Positions 26,773-34,859 of a stretch of 64,000 nt of DNA are shown one piece after another (position 1 is the first letter of the stretch; every line of letters starts with the position of its first letter). Origin of the DNA: Streptomyces mayonensis (GTDB taxonomy: Bacteria > Actinomycetota > Actinomycetes > Streptomycetales > Streptomycetaceae); contig NZ_JACBYP010000005.1 of NCBI RefSeq assembly GCF_018982965.1, positions 62,001 to 126,000 of the forward strand, given 5' to 3'. The position numbers and the translations under genes are program-made. The notes below the pieces were generated by a model. The model saw nothing but the letters and a program-made list of their open reading frames with translations. It ran no database searches and was not told where the DNA came from.

Positions 26773-26963
26773 TTCAGGTAGTCCAGGATCTCCGCATCGC
26801 TGTCCATCAGCTCGGCCAGGACGTCATCGACCTTCAGCTCGGCCCGGTGCTGGGCGTCACGGATGGCCTCGATGGCAAGTTCCTGCTTGCTGCGACCCTC
26901 CCGACGAGCCCGCTCGGTGAGCTTCGCGTCAAGGTCGTCGGGGAGTCGGAGTGTCATCGCCAT
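26769..26963 (-). CDS. Ribbon-helix-helix (CopG/ParD-like) antitoxin
   Basis: Protein of 64 residues. The N-terminal MAMTLRLPDDLDAKLTERA strand and two helices are a classical RHH DNA-binding unit, and the acidic C-terminus (KVDDVLAELMDSDAEILDYL) would bind and block the Doc toxin. The ATG at 26963 is preferred because it keeps the RHH strand near the N-terminus and leaves the palindrome at 26971 in the promoter; an upstream in-frame GTG/ATG at 26990 would run through it. It overlaps the toxin start by four bases. It probably represses its own promoter together with Doc. Confidence 0.9.
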   Translation of the reverse strand: MAMTLRLPDDLDAKLTERARREGRSKQELAIEAIRDAQHRAELKVDDVLAELMDSDAEILDYLK

Positions 26964-26970
26964 ACACAGA

Positions 26971-26989
26971 TGATACCTGACCGGTATCA
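26971..26989. promoter_or_regulatory. Operator palindrome of the RHH-Doc operon
   Basis: TGATACC and GGTATCA form perfect 7-bp arms around the five bases TGACC, immediately upstream of the antitoxin start. This is the expected place and shape for autoregulation by an RHH antitoxin. Confidence 0.75.
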
Positions 26990-26996
26990 CGATGGC

Positions 26997-27323
26997 GCGG
27001 TCGAGTCGCGTTCTCCAGCAACGCGCGGCCTAAGACGGTGGCTCACAGCGGTGGCGGAGGTGCAGCAGAGACTTCCGCTTCGAGCGTCATCCGGGCGTCA
27101 AGATTCTCCGAACGCCCCTCTATATGCGTCACCCATGCAGGCACCTCGCTCACGAAACCGCAGGTCAGCAAGGCGCAAAGATCAATCCCCCGCTCGAACC
27201 GCTGTACAGAGGGAAACAGATCGAGCAACCCACCCGGACAACAAAAGCGCAGGTCAGGATCCCTTGCCCACAGGCTCCAGAATCGCCACGCACTCCACAT
27301 GGTGCGTCATCGGAAACAGATCG
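26997..27323. repeat. Right direct repeat of the island, overlapping the rlmD 3' end
   Basis: Counterpart of the repeat at 18998-19315. It includes the last 23 codons and stop of the intact RNA methyltransferase gene and about 255 bases beyond. The identical 20-bp core is at 27238-27257 and contains the stop codon (27254-27256). The noncoding part, 26997-27253, holds no gene. Confidence 0.8.
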
Positions 27324-28645
27324 AACGCCCGCAGCGTCCGCACCCGGTACCCCCCGTCCCGGAAGTACGCCAGGTCGCGGGCCAGGGCGGCCGGGTCGCA
27401 GGCGACGTAGGCGATGCGGCGGGCGCCCAGGGTCGTGAGGTGCTGGACCGTTTTGCGGCCGGCGCCCGCGCGGGGCGGGTCGAGGAGGACGAGGTCGACC
27501 TCGGAGATTCCGGTGCCGGGCAGGACCGACTCGACCTTGCCCTGTTCCACCCTGACCCGGTCGAAGCCGGCCAGGTTGTGGCGGGCGTCCTCGACGGCGC
27601 GTTTGCCGGACTCGATGCCGAGGACCGCGCCCTGGTCGCCGACCCGGTCGGCGAGGGCGCCCGCGAAGAGGCCCACGCCGCAGTAGAGGTCCAGGGCCAT
27701 GTCGCCCTTGCGGGGCAGCAGGCCCTGCATGACCGCCGTGACCAGGGTGTCGGCGGACTTCGGGTGGACCTGCCAGAAGCCGCCGGAGCCGACCCGGTAG
27801 GTGCGCCCGTCGGCGCGTTCGCGGACGAAGGGGCGGCCGTGGACGCGGTGGACGCCGCCGGCCCCGGCCCGTCCCTGAGACTCCCCTACCCGCATGACCG
27901 AGACCGGGCGGTCCAGTTCGACGAGGGGGAGGCGGGCGCCGGGCCTCGGGGTGAGGATGACCTGGCGGTCCTGGGAGCCGGTGGCCGCGATCGCCTCGAC
28001 GGTCGACATGCCGGGCCACTCGCGCTGCTCGATGCCCAGCTCGCTGACGCCGTCCGCCGCGATGAGGCAGTGGTCGACCGGTTCGACCTCGTGGGAGCGG
28101 TGGCGGCGCAGGCCTGCGCGGCCGTCCGCGTCCACCGCGTACTGCACGCGGGTGCGCCAGGACGGGACCTGCCCTGCGGGGAGCTTGTCGCCCTCGGCCG
28201 GCATCACGGTGCCGTCCCAGCCGGCCTCCTCGGGGGTGAGCCCCGCGAGGCGCTCCAGCTGCTCGGCGACGACCTCGCCCTTCAGGCGGCGCTGGGCGCC
28301 CGGCTTGGCGTGCTGCCAGTCGCAGCCGCCGCAGCGGCCGGGGCCGGCGAACGGGCAGGGGGCCTCGATGCGGTCCTTGGAGGCGTCCAGGATCTCGACC
28401 GCGTCGGCACGCAGGAAGCGGGCGCCCTCCTCGCCCTCCGTCACCCGGGCCACGACCCGCTCGCCGGGCAGCGTGTGCCGGACGAACAGCACCTGCCCCT
28501 CGGACGTGCGGGCGATGCAGTGGCCGCCGTGGGCGACGGGGCCGACCTCGACCTCGTACTCCTCGCCCACCAGCGAGCCCGCCTTGGACTCCGCCCGGGA
28601 CTCCGGCCCGGGCTCCGCCTGCGACTTCTTCGGTTCTGCCTGCAT
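27254..28645 (-). CDS. TRAM-domain class I RNA (uracil-5) methyltransferase, RlmD/TrmA family
   Basis: SAM-dependent enzyme of 463 residues that methylates uridine in rRNA or tRNA. After a variable N-terminus comes a TRAM RNA-binding domain (VEVGPVAHGGHCIAR). Cysteines likely to hold an iron-sulfur cluster follow, in CPFAGPGRCGGCDWQ. The Rossmann methylase domain has LDLYCGVGLFAG (SAM), LLDPPRAG (motif IV) and VACDPAALARDL, whose Cys is the catalytic nucleophile. Its 3' end is duplicated at 19246-19315, so it served as the insertion target of the defence island but remains intact. It lies 52 bases downstream of the APC permease gene, on the same strand, as in M. tuberculosis Rv2690c-Rv2689c. 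Confidence 0.92.
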   Translation of the reverse strand: MQAEPKKSQAEPGPESRAESKAGSLVGEEYEVEVGPVAHGGHCIARTSEGQVLFVRHTLPGERVVARVTEGEEGARFLRADAVEILDASKDRIEAPCPFAGPGRCGGCDWQHAKPGAQRRLKGEVVAEQLERLAGLTPEEAGWDGTVMPAEGDKLPAGQVPSWRTRVQYAVDADGRAGLRRHRSHEVEPVDHCLIAADGVSELGIEQREWPGMSTVEAIAATGSQDRQVILTPRPGARLPLVELDRPVSVMRVGESQGRAGAGGVHRVHGRPFVRERADGRTYRVGSGGFWQVHPKSADTLVTAVMQGLLPRKGDMALDLYCGVGLFAGALADRVGDQGAVLGIESGKRAVEDARHNLAGFDRVRVEQGKVESVLPGTGISEVDLVLLDPPRAGAGRKTVQHLTTLGARRIAYVACDPAALARDLAYFRDGGYRVRTLRAFDLFPMTHHVECVAILEPVGKGS

Positions 28646-28697
28646 GGCGGGGTGACTCCAGAGAACGGGGGACGACAGAGGACAACAGCCGTCCAGT

Positions 28698-30761
28698 CTA
28701 CGTGGACGAAGAGGGGTCCTTCGTACGGTCGTGGTGGGCGGGACCGCGGCGGACCGCGCCGGGGGCGCTCCAGTTCTGGCGCCTGCGGGCCCGGCGCCTG
28801 GCGGCCTCGGAGGACTCCAGCTGGTAGGGGACGGACGTGACCATGACGCCGGGCGTGAACAGCAGGCGCCCCTTGAGGCGCAGGGCGCTCTGGTTGTGCA
28901 GCAGGTGCTCGTACCAGTGGCCGACCACGTACTCCGGGATGATCACGGAGACTGCGTCGCGCGGGGACTCCTTGCGCAGGCCCTTGACGTACTCGATGAC
29001 CGGCCGCGTGATCTCGCGGTACGGCGAGTCCAGCACCTTCAGGGGTACGGCGATGCCGCGCCGCTCCCACTCCTCCCGCAGGGCCTTCGTCTCGGCCGGG
29101 TCGACGTTGACGCTGAGCGCCTCCAGGCTGTCGGAGCGCATGAGCTTGGCGTAGGCGAGGGCGCGGAGCGTGGGGCGGTGGATCTTGGAGATCAGGACCA
29201 CGGAGTGGACGCGGGAGGGCCGCACCATGTCGTCGGCCTGCGCCTCGTCGGGGTCCTCGGGGGCCGCGATCTCCTCGGCGACGCGGTCGTAGTGCTTGCG
29301 GATCGCCGTCATCGTGGCGAAGAAGATGCACATGCCGAGCAGGGCGACCCAGGCTCCGTGGGTGAACTTGGTGGCCAGCACGACGACCAGGACGAGTCCG
29401 GTGAAGAAGGCACCGAAGGCGTTGATCGCCCGGGAGCGGATCATGTGGCGGCGTCTGGCCGGGTCCCGTTCGGTGGTCAGGTTGCGGTTCCAGTGGCGGA
29501 CCATGCCGATCTGGCTCAGCGTGAAGGACACGAACACGCCGACGATGTACAGCTGGATCAGCCGCGTGGAGTCGGCGCCGTAGACGACGACCAGGAGCAT
29601 CGCCGCGCCCGCCAGGAGCACGATGCCGTTGGAGAAGGCCAGGCGGTCGCCGCGGGTGTGGAGCTGGCGCGGCAGGTAGCGGTCCTGGGCGAGGATCGAG
29701 CCGAGCAGCGGGAAGCCGTTGTACGCGGTGTTCGCGGCGAGGAAGAGGACGAGCGCGGTGGCGGCGGCCAGGACGACGAACAGGAAGCTGCCCTCGCCGA
29801 AGACCGCCTCGGCGACCTGCGAGATCACCGGGTGCTGGACGTAGTCCGCGCCGACCGCGACGCCGTTGTGGAAGAGGTCGGTGGCCGGGTTCTCCGACAT
29901 GCGGACGTCCGTCGCCGAGGCGAGCGCGATGATGCCGCAGAACATGGTGACGGCGAGCAGGCCCATCATCGCCAGGGTGTTGCCCGCGTTCTTCGACTTG
30001 GGCTTGCGGAAGGCCGGGACACCGTTGGAGATCGCCTCGACGCCGGTGAGCGCGGCGCAGCCCGAGGAGAAGGCGCGCAGGAGGAGGAAGACCAGGGCGA
30101 AGCCCGCCAGGCCTCCGTGCTCCGGTTTGATCTCGTACTCCGCGGTCGGGGCGCGCATGCTGTCGCCCAGCACCAGGCCGCGGAACGCGCCCCACACGAT
30201 CATGATGAAGACGCCCGCGACGAAGACGTACGTCGGGATCGCGAAGAGGGTGCCCGACTCCCTGACCCCGCGCAGGTTCATCAGCGTCAGCAGCAGGATC
30301 ACGGCGACCGCGCACAGGACCTTGTGCTCGACGACGAAGGGGATCGCCGAGCCCAGGTTCTCGATGCCGGAGGAGATGGAGACCGCGACCGTCAGGACGT
30401 AGTCCACCAGCAGGGCGCTGGCCACGGTCAGACCGGCCTTCGGGCCCAGGTTGGTGGTGGCCACCTCGTAGTCGCCGCCGCCGCTCGGGTAGGCGTGGAC
30501 GTTCTGCCGGTAGGAGGCGACGACGGTGAACATCAGGACGACGACCGCGACCGCGATCCAGGGGCTGAAGTGGTACGCCGACACGCCCGCGATGGACAGG
30601 ACCAGCAGCACCTCGCCGGGCGCGTAGGCAACCGAGGACAGCGGGTCGGACGCGAACACGGGGAGGGCGATGCGCTTCGGCAGGAGCGTCTCGCCCAGCC
30701 GGTCGCTGCGCAGTGCGCGCCCGATCAGGATCCGCTTGGGCACGTCGGTCAGTTTGGACAC
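28698..30761 (-). CDS. APC-superfamily permease, probable potassium transporter (KimA-like)
   Basis: Membrane transporter of 687 residues with 12 hydrophobic helices (about residues 45-490) and a large C-terminal cytoplasmic domain of about 190 residues. The beginning of the fold reads PVFASDPLSSVAYAPGEVLL, typical of the APC branch that includes the Bacillus potassium importer KimA. The C-terminal domain (HSVVLISKIHRPTLRALAYA) looks like a universal-stress-protein-like fold. It is divergent from two TrkA-type RCK genes, the same arrangement as Rv2690c and ceoBC in M. tuberculosis, so potassium uptake is more likely than amino-acid uptake. This is inference from family and context; RCK proteins may regulate it. 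Confidence 0.85.
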   Translation of the reverse strand: MSKLTDVPKRILIGRALRSDRLGETLLPKRIALPVFASDPLSSVAYAPGEVLLVLSIAGVSAYHFSPWIAVAVVVLMFTVVASYRQNVHAYPSGGGDYEVATTNLGPKAGLTVASALLVDYVLTVAVSISSGIENLGSAIPFVVEHKVLCAVAVILLLTLMNLRGVRESGTLFAIPTYVFVAGVFIMIVWGAFRGLVLGDSMRAPTAEYEIKPEHGGLAGFALVFLLLRAFSSGCAALTGVEAISNGVPAFRKPKSKNAGNTLAMMGLLAVTMFCGIIALASATDVRMSENPATDLFHNGVAVGADYVQHPVISQVAEAVFGEGSFLFVVLAAATALVLFLAANTAYNGFPLLGSILAQDRYLPRQLHTRGDRLAFSNGIVLLAGAAMLLVVVYGADSTRLIQLYIVGVFVSFTLSQIGMVRHWNRNLTTERDPARRRHMIRSRAINAFGAFFTGLVLVVVLATKFTHGAWVALLGMCIFFATMTAIRKHYDRVAEEIAAPEDPDEAQADDMVRPSRVHSVVLISKIHRPTLRALAYAKLMRSDSLEALSVNVDPAETKALREEWERRGIAVPLKVLDSPYREITRPVIEYVKGLRKESPRDAVSVIIPEYVVGHWYEHLLHNQSALRLKGRLLFTPGVMVTSVPYQLESSEAARRRARRRQNWSAPGAVRRGPAHHDRTKDPSSST

Positions 30762-30942
30762 AACAGAGGATCGTAAGCGTTCGAACGAGCGACCGCCTAC
30801 CCGCCACCCCCGAACCGCCCGCCGTCTGCCCTACGGGTGAATTCGCGGGACGGGGCGGCTGGGAATTCCGCAGGTGACGGGGTTCGCATGCCTATATGAC
30901 CAGCACCGGTCGAAGGCTGTCCGTCGCGCTGAGGGAGTTCCC

Positions 30943-31104
30943 ATGCATCTGTCCGCGGAGCTGATCGGCGGCGCCGTCACGCTCGTCGGCCTCGGAATCC
31001 TGACGTTCGCCAGCGTGCGCAGCATCGGGCGACGGGGAACGCCGGCGGAGGGCTGGCCCGAGCGGCCCTGCGTACCCGCGGGGGACGAACTCCGCCGTCC
31101 GTGA
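30943..31104 (+). CDS. Small single-pass membrane protein
   Basis: Protein of 53 residues with one membrane helix (LIGGAVTLVGLGILTFASV) and a polar basic-then-acidic tail. It is too short for family assignment. The ATG at 30943 follows GAGGGAG at good spacing, and third positions are GC-rich, which favours a real gene. It lies between the APC permease gene and the RCK pair and reads in the direction of the latter. Confidence 0.5.
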   Translation: MHLSAELIGGAVTLVGLGILTFASVRSIGRRGTPAEGWPERPCVPAGDELRRP

Positions 31105-31397
31105 TGCGTCGTCGGTGTTGCGTCGCCTTGCGTCGTCGGTGATCCGCCGTCCGTGACCCACGCTCGCGCGCTTGCATCCGCGCCCTGCGGCTCTCACCCT
31201 CGCTTCCGTCTCGTCCCTCCCCACTCCCCCGGCCGCCATGGCCGCCCACCCCGGCGGGGTGGTGCCGCGGCGGGCGGGCATGATGGTGGCATGCGGCTCC
31301 CGACGGGGCCGCATGTGTGTGCCCGTCGAGCCGAAAGAGGAAGATGAACGGGACGTTCACCCCGCTCAGTGGGCTGAGAAGAAGAGTGGTGTAAGCC
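31105..31397. other. Gap before the RCK pair
   Basis: No gene seen. Near 31105-31140 the 13-mer TGCGTCGTCGGTG occurs twice, separated by about a dozen bases, in the likely leader of the RCK operon. Confidence 0.4.
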
Positions 31398-32069
31398 GTG
31401 CACATTGTCATCATGGGCTGCGGGCGGGTCGGCTCCGCTCTCGCCCAGAACCTGGAACAGCAGGGGCACACGGTCGCCGTGATCGACCAGGACCCCACCG
31501 CCTTCCGGCGTCTCGGTTCCTCTTTCGGCGGCCGCCGGGTCACCGGCATCGGCTTCGACCAGGACACCCTGCGCGAGGCCGGCATCGAGGACGCCGGTGC
31601 CTTCGCCGCCGTGTCCAGCGGGGACAACTCGAACATCATCGCCGCCCGCGTGGCCCGCGAGATGTTCGGCGTCGAGAACGTCGCCGCCCGTATCTACGAC
31701 CCCCGACGCGCCGAGGTCTACCAGCGGCTGGGCATCCCCACCGTGGCCACCGTCCGCTGGACGGCCGACCAGATGCTGCGCCGGCTGCTCCCCTCGGGCG
31801 CCGAGCCGCTGTGGCGCGATCCCACGGGCGGGGTGCAGCTCGCCGAGGTGCACACCTCGTCGTCCTGGGTCGGTCACAAGATCAGCCGGCTCCAGGAGGA
31901 GACGGGAGTGCGGGTGGCCTTCGTCACGCGGCTCGGGGAGGCGATCCTGCCCTCCTCGCAGACGGTGCTGCAGGAGGGTGACCTGGTGCACGTGATGATG
32001 CGCACCGACGAGGTCCACAAGGTCGAGGCGGCGTTCGCCAAGGGTCCCGAAGAGGAGGGCGGTCACTGA
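31398..32069 (+). CDS. ceoB: TrkA/RCK potassium-uptake regulatory protein 1 (CeoB-like)
   Basis: Cytoplasmic regulatory subunit of 223 residues. The RCK_N Rossmann fold begins MHIVIMGCGRVGSALAQNL with the GxGxxG dinucleotide motif and an acidic residue at the end of strand 2 (VIDQD), which favours NAD(H). The RCK_C part follows from about residue 140 (VQLAEVHTSSSWVGHKI). The GTG at 31398 is used. The stop overlaps the next start by one base (TGATG), so the two RCK proteins are made together. They resemble CeoB/CeoC of M. tuberculosis and no TrkH-like channel is nearby; the divergent APC permease is the likely partner. Confidence 0.9.
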   Translation: MHIVIMGCGRVGSALAQNLEQQGHTVAVIDQDPTAFRRLGSSFGGRRVTGIGFDQDTLREAGIEDAGAFAAVSSGDNSNIIAARVAREMFGVENVAARIYDPRRAEVYQRLGIPTVATVRWTADQMLRRLLPSGAEPLWRDPTGGVQLAEVHTSSSWVGHKISRLQEETGVRVAFVTRLGEAILPSSQTVLQEGDLVHVMMRTDEVHKVEAAFAKGPEEEGGH

Positions 32070-32749
32070 TGAGGGTCGCCATTGCCGGTGCCGGCGCGGT
32101 CGGCCGTTCGATCGCGGGCGAGCTGCTGGAGAACGGCCACGAAATCCTGCTCATCGACAAGGCGCCGACCGCCATCTCGGTCGAGCGGGTCCCGATGGCG
32201 GAGTGGCTGCTCGCCGACGCGTGCGAGATCACGTCCCTGGACGAGGCGGCGCTGCAGCGCTGCAACGTCGTGATCGCCGCGACGGGCGACGACAAGGTCA
32301 ACCTGGTCGTGTCGCTGCTGGCCAAGACGGAGTACGGCGTCCCGCGGGTCGTTGCCCGGGTGAACAACCCGAAGAACGAGTGGCTCTTCAACGAGTCCTG
32401 GGGCGTGGACGTCGCCGTCTCCACCCCGCGTCTGATGTCGGCCCTGGTGGAGGAGGCGGTGAGCGTCGGCGACCTGGTCCGGCTGCTGCGCTTCAGCCAC
32501 GGCGACGCCAACCTCGTCGAGCTGACCCTGCCGGAGGAGTCGGCGCTGGCCGGCACCCAGGTCGGCGACGTCCAGTGGCCGGAGGACACGTCCCTGGTGA
32601 CGATCATCCGCGGCACCCGGGTGCTGACGCCGTCGCGGGAGGACTCCCTGGAGGCGGGTGACGAACTGCTGTTCGTCGCGGCGCAGGCCCGTGAGGAGCA
32701 GCTGGAGGACCTGCTGTCGGCCCGGCGGCGGCCGGACGGCACGGTCTGA
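32069..32749 (+). CDS. ceoC: TrkA/RCK potassium-uptake regulatory protein 2 (CeoC-like)
   Basis: Second RCK protein of 226 residues. It has the N-terminal nucleotide-binding fold (MRVAIAGAGAVGRSIAGELL, LLIDKA) and a C-terminal RCK_C domain (ANLVELTLPEESALAGTQVG, GDELLFVAA). The sequence differs clearly from its upstream neighbour, so they probably form a hetero-oligomeric ring. ATG at 32069 overlaps the upstream stop. A strong hairpin terminates the transcript 66 bases downstream. Confidence 0.9.
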   Translation: MRVAIAGAGAVGRSIAGELLENGHEILLIDKAPTAISVERVPMAEWLLADACEITSLDEAALQRCNVVIAATGDDKVNLVVSLLAKTEYGVPRVVARVNNPKNEWLFNESWGVDVAVSTPRLMSALVEEAVSVGDLVRLLRFSHGDANLVELTLPEESALAGTQVGDVQWPEDTSLVTIIRGTRVLTPSREDSLEAGDELLFVAAQAREEQLEDLLSARRRPDGTV

Positions 32750-32815
32750 GGCCCGAGGCCCGAGATCCGAGCCTGGGTCTGAGTCTGAGGCCTGAGTCTG
32801 AGGTCTGGACAAGGC

Positions 32816-32851
32816 GACCCGGCGAGACGTACTGCACCGTCTCGCCGGGTC
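32816..32851. terminator. Bidirectional hairpin terminator
   Basis: GACCCGGCGAGACG and its exact complement CGTCTCGCCGGGTC form a perfect 14-bp stem with the loop TACTGCAC. It lies between the convergent RCK pair and DUF3159 gene. The GC-rich stem without a long U-tract is usual in Streptomyces. Confidence 0.85.
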
Positions 32852-32861
32852 GTCCTGTCCG

Positions 32862-33689
32862 TCAGGCCTTGCGGTGTCTGCCGCCGCGCAGGTCGGCGCC
32901 CTCTCCGGGGGCTCCGTCGGTTTCGCCGGCTCCGGACGGTCCCGGAAGGGTGCCGTCGGTGTCCCGGTCGTGCCGCTCACGCGCGGCCTTCTCCGCCTTC
33001 TCGGCCTCCTCCGCCGCCTCCATCTCCGCGAACACGTCGATGGGCGCCGGCGCCTTGGCCAGGAAGACCCAGGTCAGCCAGACGGCGAGCAGGAAGGGCG
33101 GGATCTTCAGGGTGACCAGGACCCAGCCGAGCTGCTCGGTGTCCGCCCACCAGTACAGCGGGAAGAGGATCGCGGACTTGGCGAGCAGGATGAGGCCCCA
33201 CGCGTAGCTGGCCTTCGTGTACGCCTTCTTGCGGCCCGGGTTGCGGGTGCGCCAGGAGAGGTTTTCCTTGAAGACCGGTCCGAGGATCAGCCCGATGAGC
33301 GGCACTCCGGCCAGCGAGGTGACGATGTAGGCGAGGGCCAGGCCGAGGGTGTAGAGCATGCCCGGCAGATAGAAGTTCTTGGCGTTGTCGGTCATCATCG
33401 CGAAGACCACGCCGAAGGCGACACCGAAGACCCCGCTGAACGCGTGCTTGACGGTGTCCTTCATCACCAGCCGGACCACGACCAGCACCACCGACACGGC
33501 CAGGGCCGCGATCGCCGACATGTGCAGGTCGTTGTTGAGCGTGAAGATGGTGACGAAGAGCAGGCCCGGCAGCACCGTCTCGATCATGCCCCGCACGCCG
33601 CCGAACGCCTCGAACAGCGCGGCCTCCGTCACCGCGCGGGAGTCGTCGGCCTCTGTCGTCTCTTCGGTCGGCTTGTCGAGCGACGTCAC
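32862..33689 (-). CDS. DUF3159 membrane protein
   Basis: Membrane protein of 275 residues of the actinobacterial DUF3159 family. It has a short acidic N-terminus with the conserved entry FEAFGGVRGMIETVLPGLLF, about six hydrophobic helices to residue 205, and a charged C-terminal tail rich in Glu and Lys with a basic end (GGRHRKA). Function is unknown. It starts with GTG at 33689, three bases after the OB-fold gene, and is co-transcribed with it; the same pair occurs in M. tuberculosis (Rv2693c-Rv2694c). Confidence 0.85.
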   Translation of the reverse strand: MTSLDKPTEETTEADDSRAVTEAALFEAFGGVRGMIETVLPGLLFVTIFTLNNDLHMSAIAALAVSVVLVVVRLVMKDTVKHAFSGVFGVAFGVVFAMMTDNAKNFYLPGMLYTLGLALAYIVTSLAGVPLIGLILGPVFKENLSWRTRNPGRKKAYTKASYAWGLILLAKSAILFPLYWWADTEQLGWVLVTLKIPPFLLAVWLTWVFLAKAPAPIDVFAEMEAAEEAEKAEKAARERHDRDTDGTLPGPSGAGETDGAPGEGADLRGGRHRKA

Positions 33690-33692
33690 CGG

Positions 33693-34091
33693 CTACTCCC
33701 GTCCGAGGGGTCTCAGTTCGTATTTCGGGTTGAAGAGCACCCGGCGGCCGTGGCTCATGGAGATCCGGCCCGATGCGATGAGCTTGCGCCCCGGCTCTAT
33801 GCCCACGATGGAGCGTCTGCCCAGCCACACCACGTCGAGGGCGGCGGACCCGTCGAACAGCTCGGCCTCCAGGGCCGGGACGCCCGCGCGCGGTCGCAGG
33901 GTGACCGTGCGCAAGGTACCAGTAACCGACACGACCTGCCGGTCCTGGCAGTCTCCGATGCGGGTGCAGCCGGTAGTGTCCGTGTCCTCGCGCAGTTCCT
34001 CCGACTCCAGGTCCTCCTGTGACGAGGAGAGCCGGTCGAACATGCGCCGGAACCGGCCCACCGGCTTGTCGGAACGCGGAGCAGCACTCAT
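33693..34091 (-). CDS. OB-fold nucleic-acid-binding protein
   Basis: Protein of 132 residues. After an N-terminal helix-rich part (GRFRRMFDRLSSSQEDLESE) comes an OB-fold of the RecG wedge/tRNA_anti type: VVSVTGTLRTVTLRPRAGVP, AELFDGSAALDVVWLGRRSI, GRKLIASGRISMSHGRRVLF. It probably binds nucleic acid, but partner and role are unknown. ATG at 34091 is chosen because the conserved start MSAAPRSDKPVGRF follows it. It precedes the DUF3159 gene in one operon. Confidence 0.82.
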   Translation of the reverse strand: MSAAPRSDKPVGRFRRMFDRLSSSQEDLESEELREDTDTTGCTRIGDCQDRQVVSVTGTLRTVTLRPRAGVPALEAELFDGSAALDVVWLGRRSIVGIEPGRKLIASGRISMSHGRRVLFNPKYELRPLGRE

Positions 34092-34175
34092 ATCTGAAGC
34101 GTACCGGGGCCCGCCGACAGCCATGCACCCGTCCCGGGACGGGATGGCGGGGCTCACGTTCCGGGCACCTCCCGC

Positions 34176-34859
34176 TCACTTCTCGAAGCGGTATCCCATG
34201 CCGGGCTCGGTGACGAAGTGCCGGGGGTGTGCGGGGTCGGCCTCCAGTTTGCGGCGCAGCTGGGCCATGTAGACCCGCAGGTAGTTCGTCTCCGTCCCGT
34301 ACGACGGCCCCCACACCTCCTGCAGCAGCTGCCTCTGGCTGACCAGGCGTCCCGTGTTGCGCACCAGCACCTCCAGCAGGTGCCACTCGGTGGGCGTCAG
34401 GCGTACGTCCCGCCCGCCGCGGTGGACCTTCTTCGCGGCGAGGTCGACGGTGAACTCCGCGGTGTCCACGATCACGTCGTCCTCGCCGCCGGGGACCGGC
34501 TCGGAGCGGCGGACGGCGGCCCGCAGCCGGGCCAGCAGCTCGTCCATGCCGAAGGGCTTGGTGACGTAGTCGTCGGCGCCCGCGTCGAGCGCCTCGACCT
34601 TCTCGTCGGAGGAGTGGCGGGCGGAGAGCACCAGGATCGGCACCCGGGTCCAGCCTCGCAGGCCTCTGATCACCTCGACGCCGTCCATGTCCGGCAGGCC
34701 CAGGTCCAGCACCACCACGTCGGGCTGGCGGGCGGCGGCGAGCTGAAGGGCGGTGGCACCGTCGTGGGCGGCGTCGACGTCGTAGTGGCGCGCCTTGAGG
34801 TTGATCACGAGGGCGCGCACGATCTGCGGTTCGTCGTCGATCACGAGGACGCGGGTCAT
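34176..34859 (-). CDS. kdpE: KdpE-type response regulator
   Basis: OmpR-family response regulator of 227 residues. The receiver domain starts TRVLVIDDEPQIVRALVINL with the phosphoacceptor Asp in VVVLDLGLPDMDG and Lys in VTKPFGMDELLAR. The C-terminal winged helix reads LTPTEWHLLEVLVRNTGRL and ends RHFVTEPGMGYRFEK, typical of KdpE. The ATG at 34859 overlaps the KdpD stop (ATGA), so both are translated together. The kdpFABC pump genes are not in this window; targets must be elsewhere or the pair may serve the nearby potassium genes. Confidence 0.93.
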   Translation of the reverse strand: MTRVLVIDDEPQIVRALVINLKARHYDVDAAHDGATALQLAAARQPDVVVLDLGLPDMDGVEVIRGLRGWTRVPILVLSARHSSDEKVEALDAGADDYVTKPFGMDELLARLRAAVRRSEPVPGGEDDVIVDTAEFTVDLAAKKVHRGGRDVRLTPTEWHLLEVLVRNTGRLVSQRQLLQEVWGPSYGTETNYLRVYMAQLRRKLEADPAHPRHFVTEPGMGYRFEK

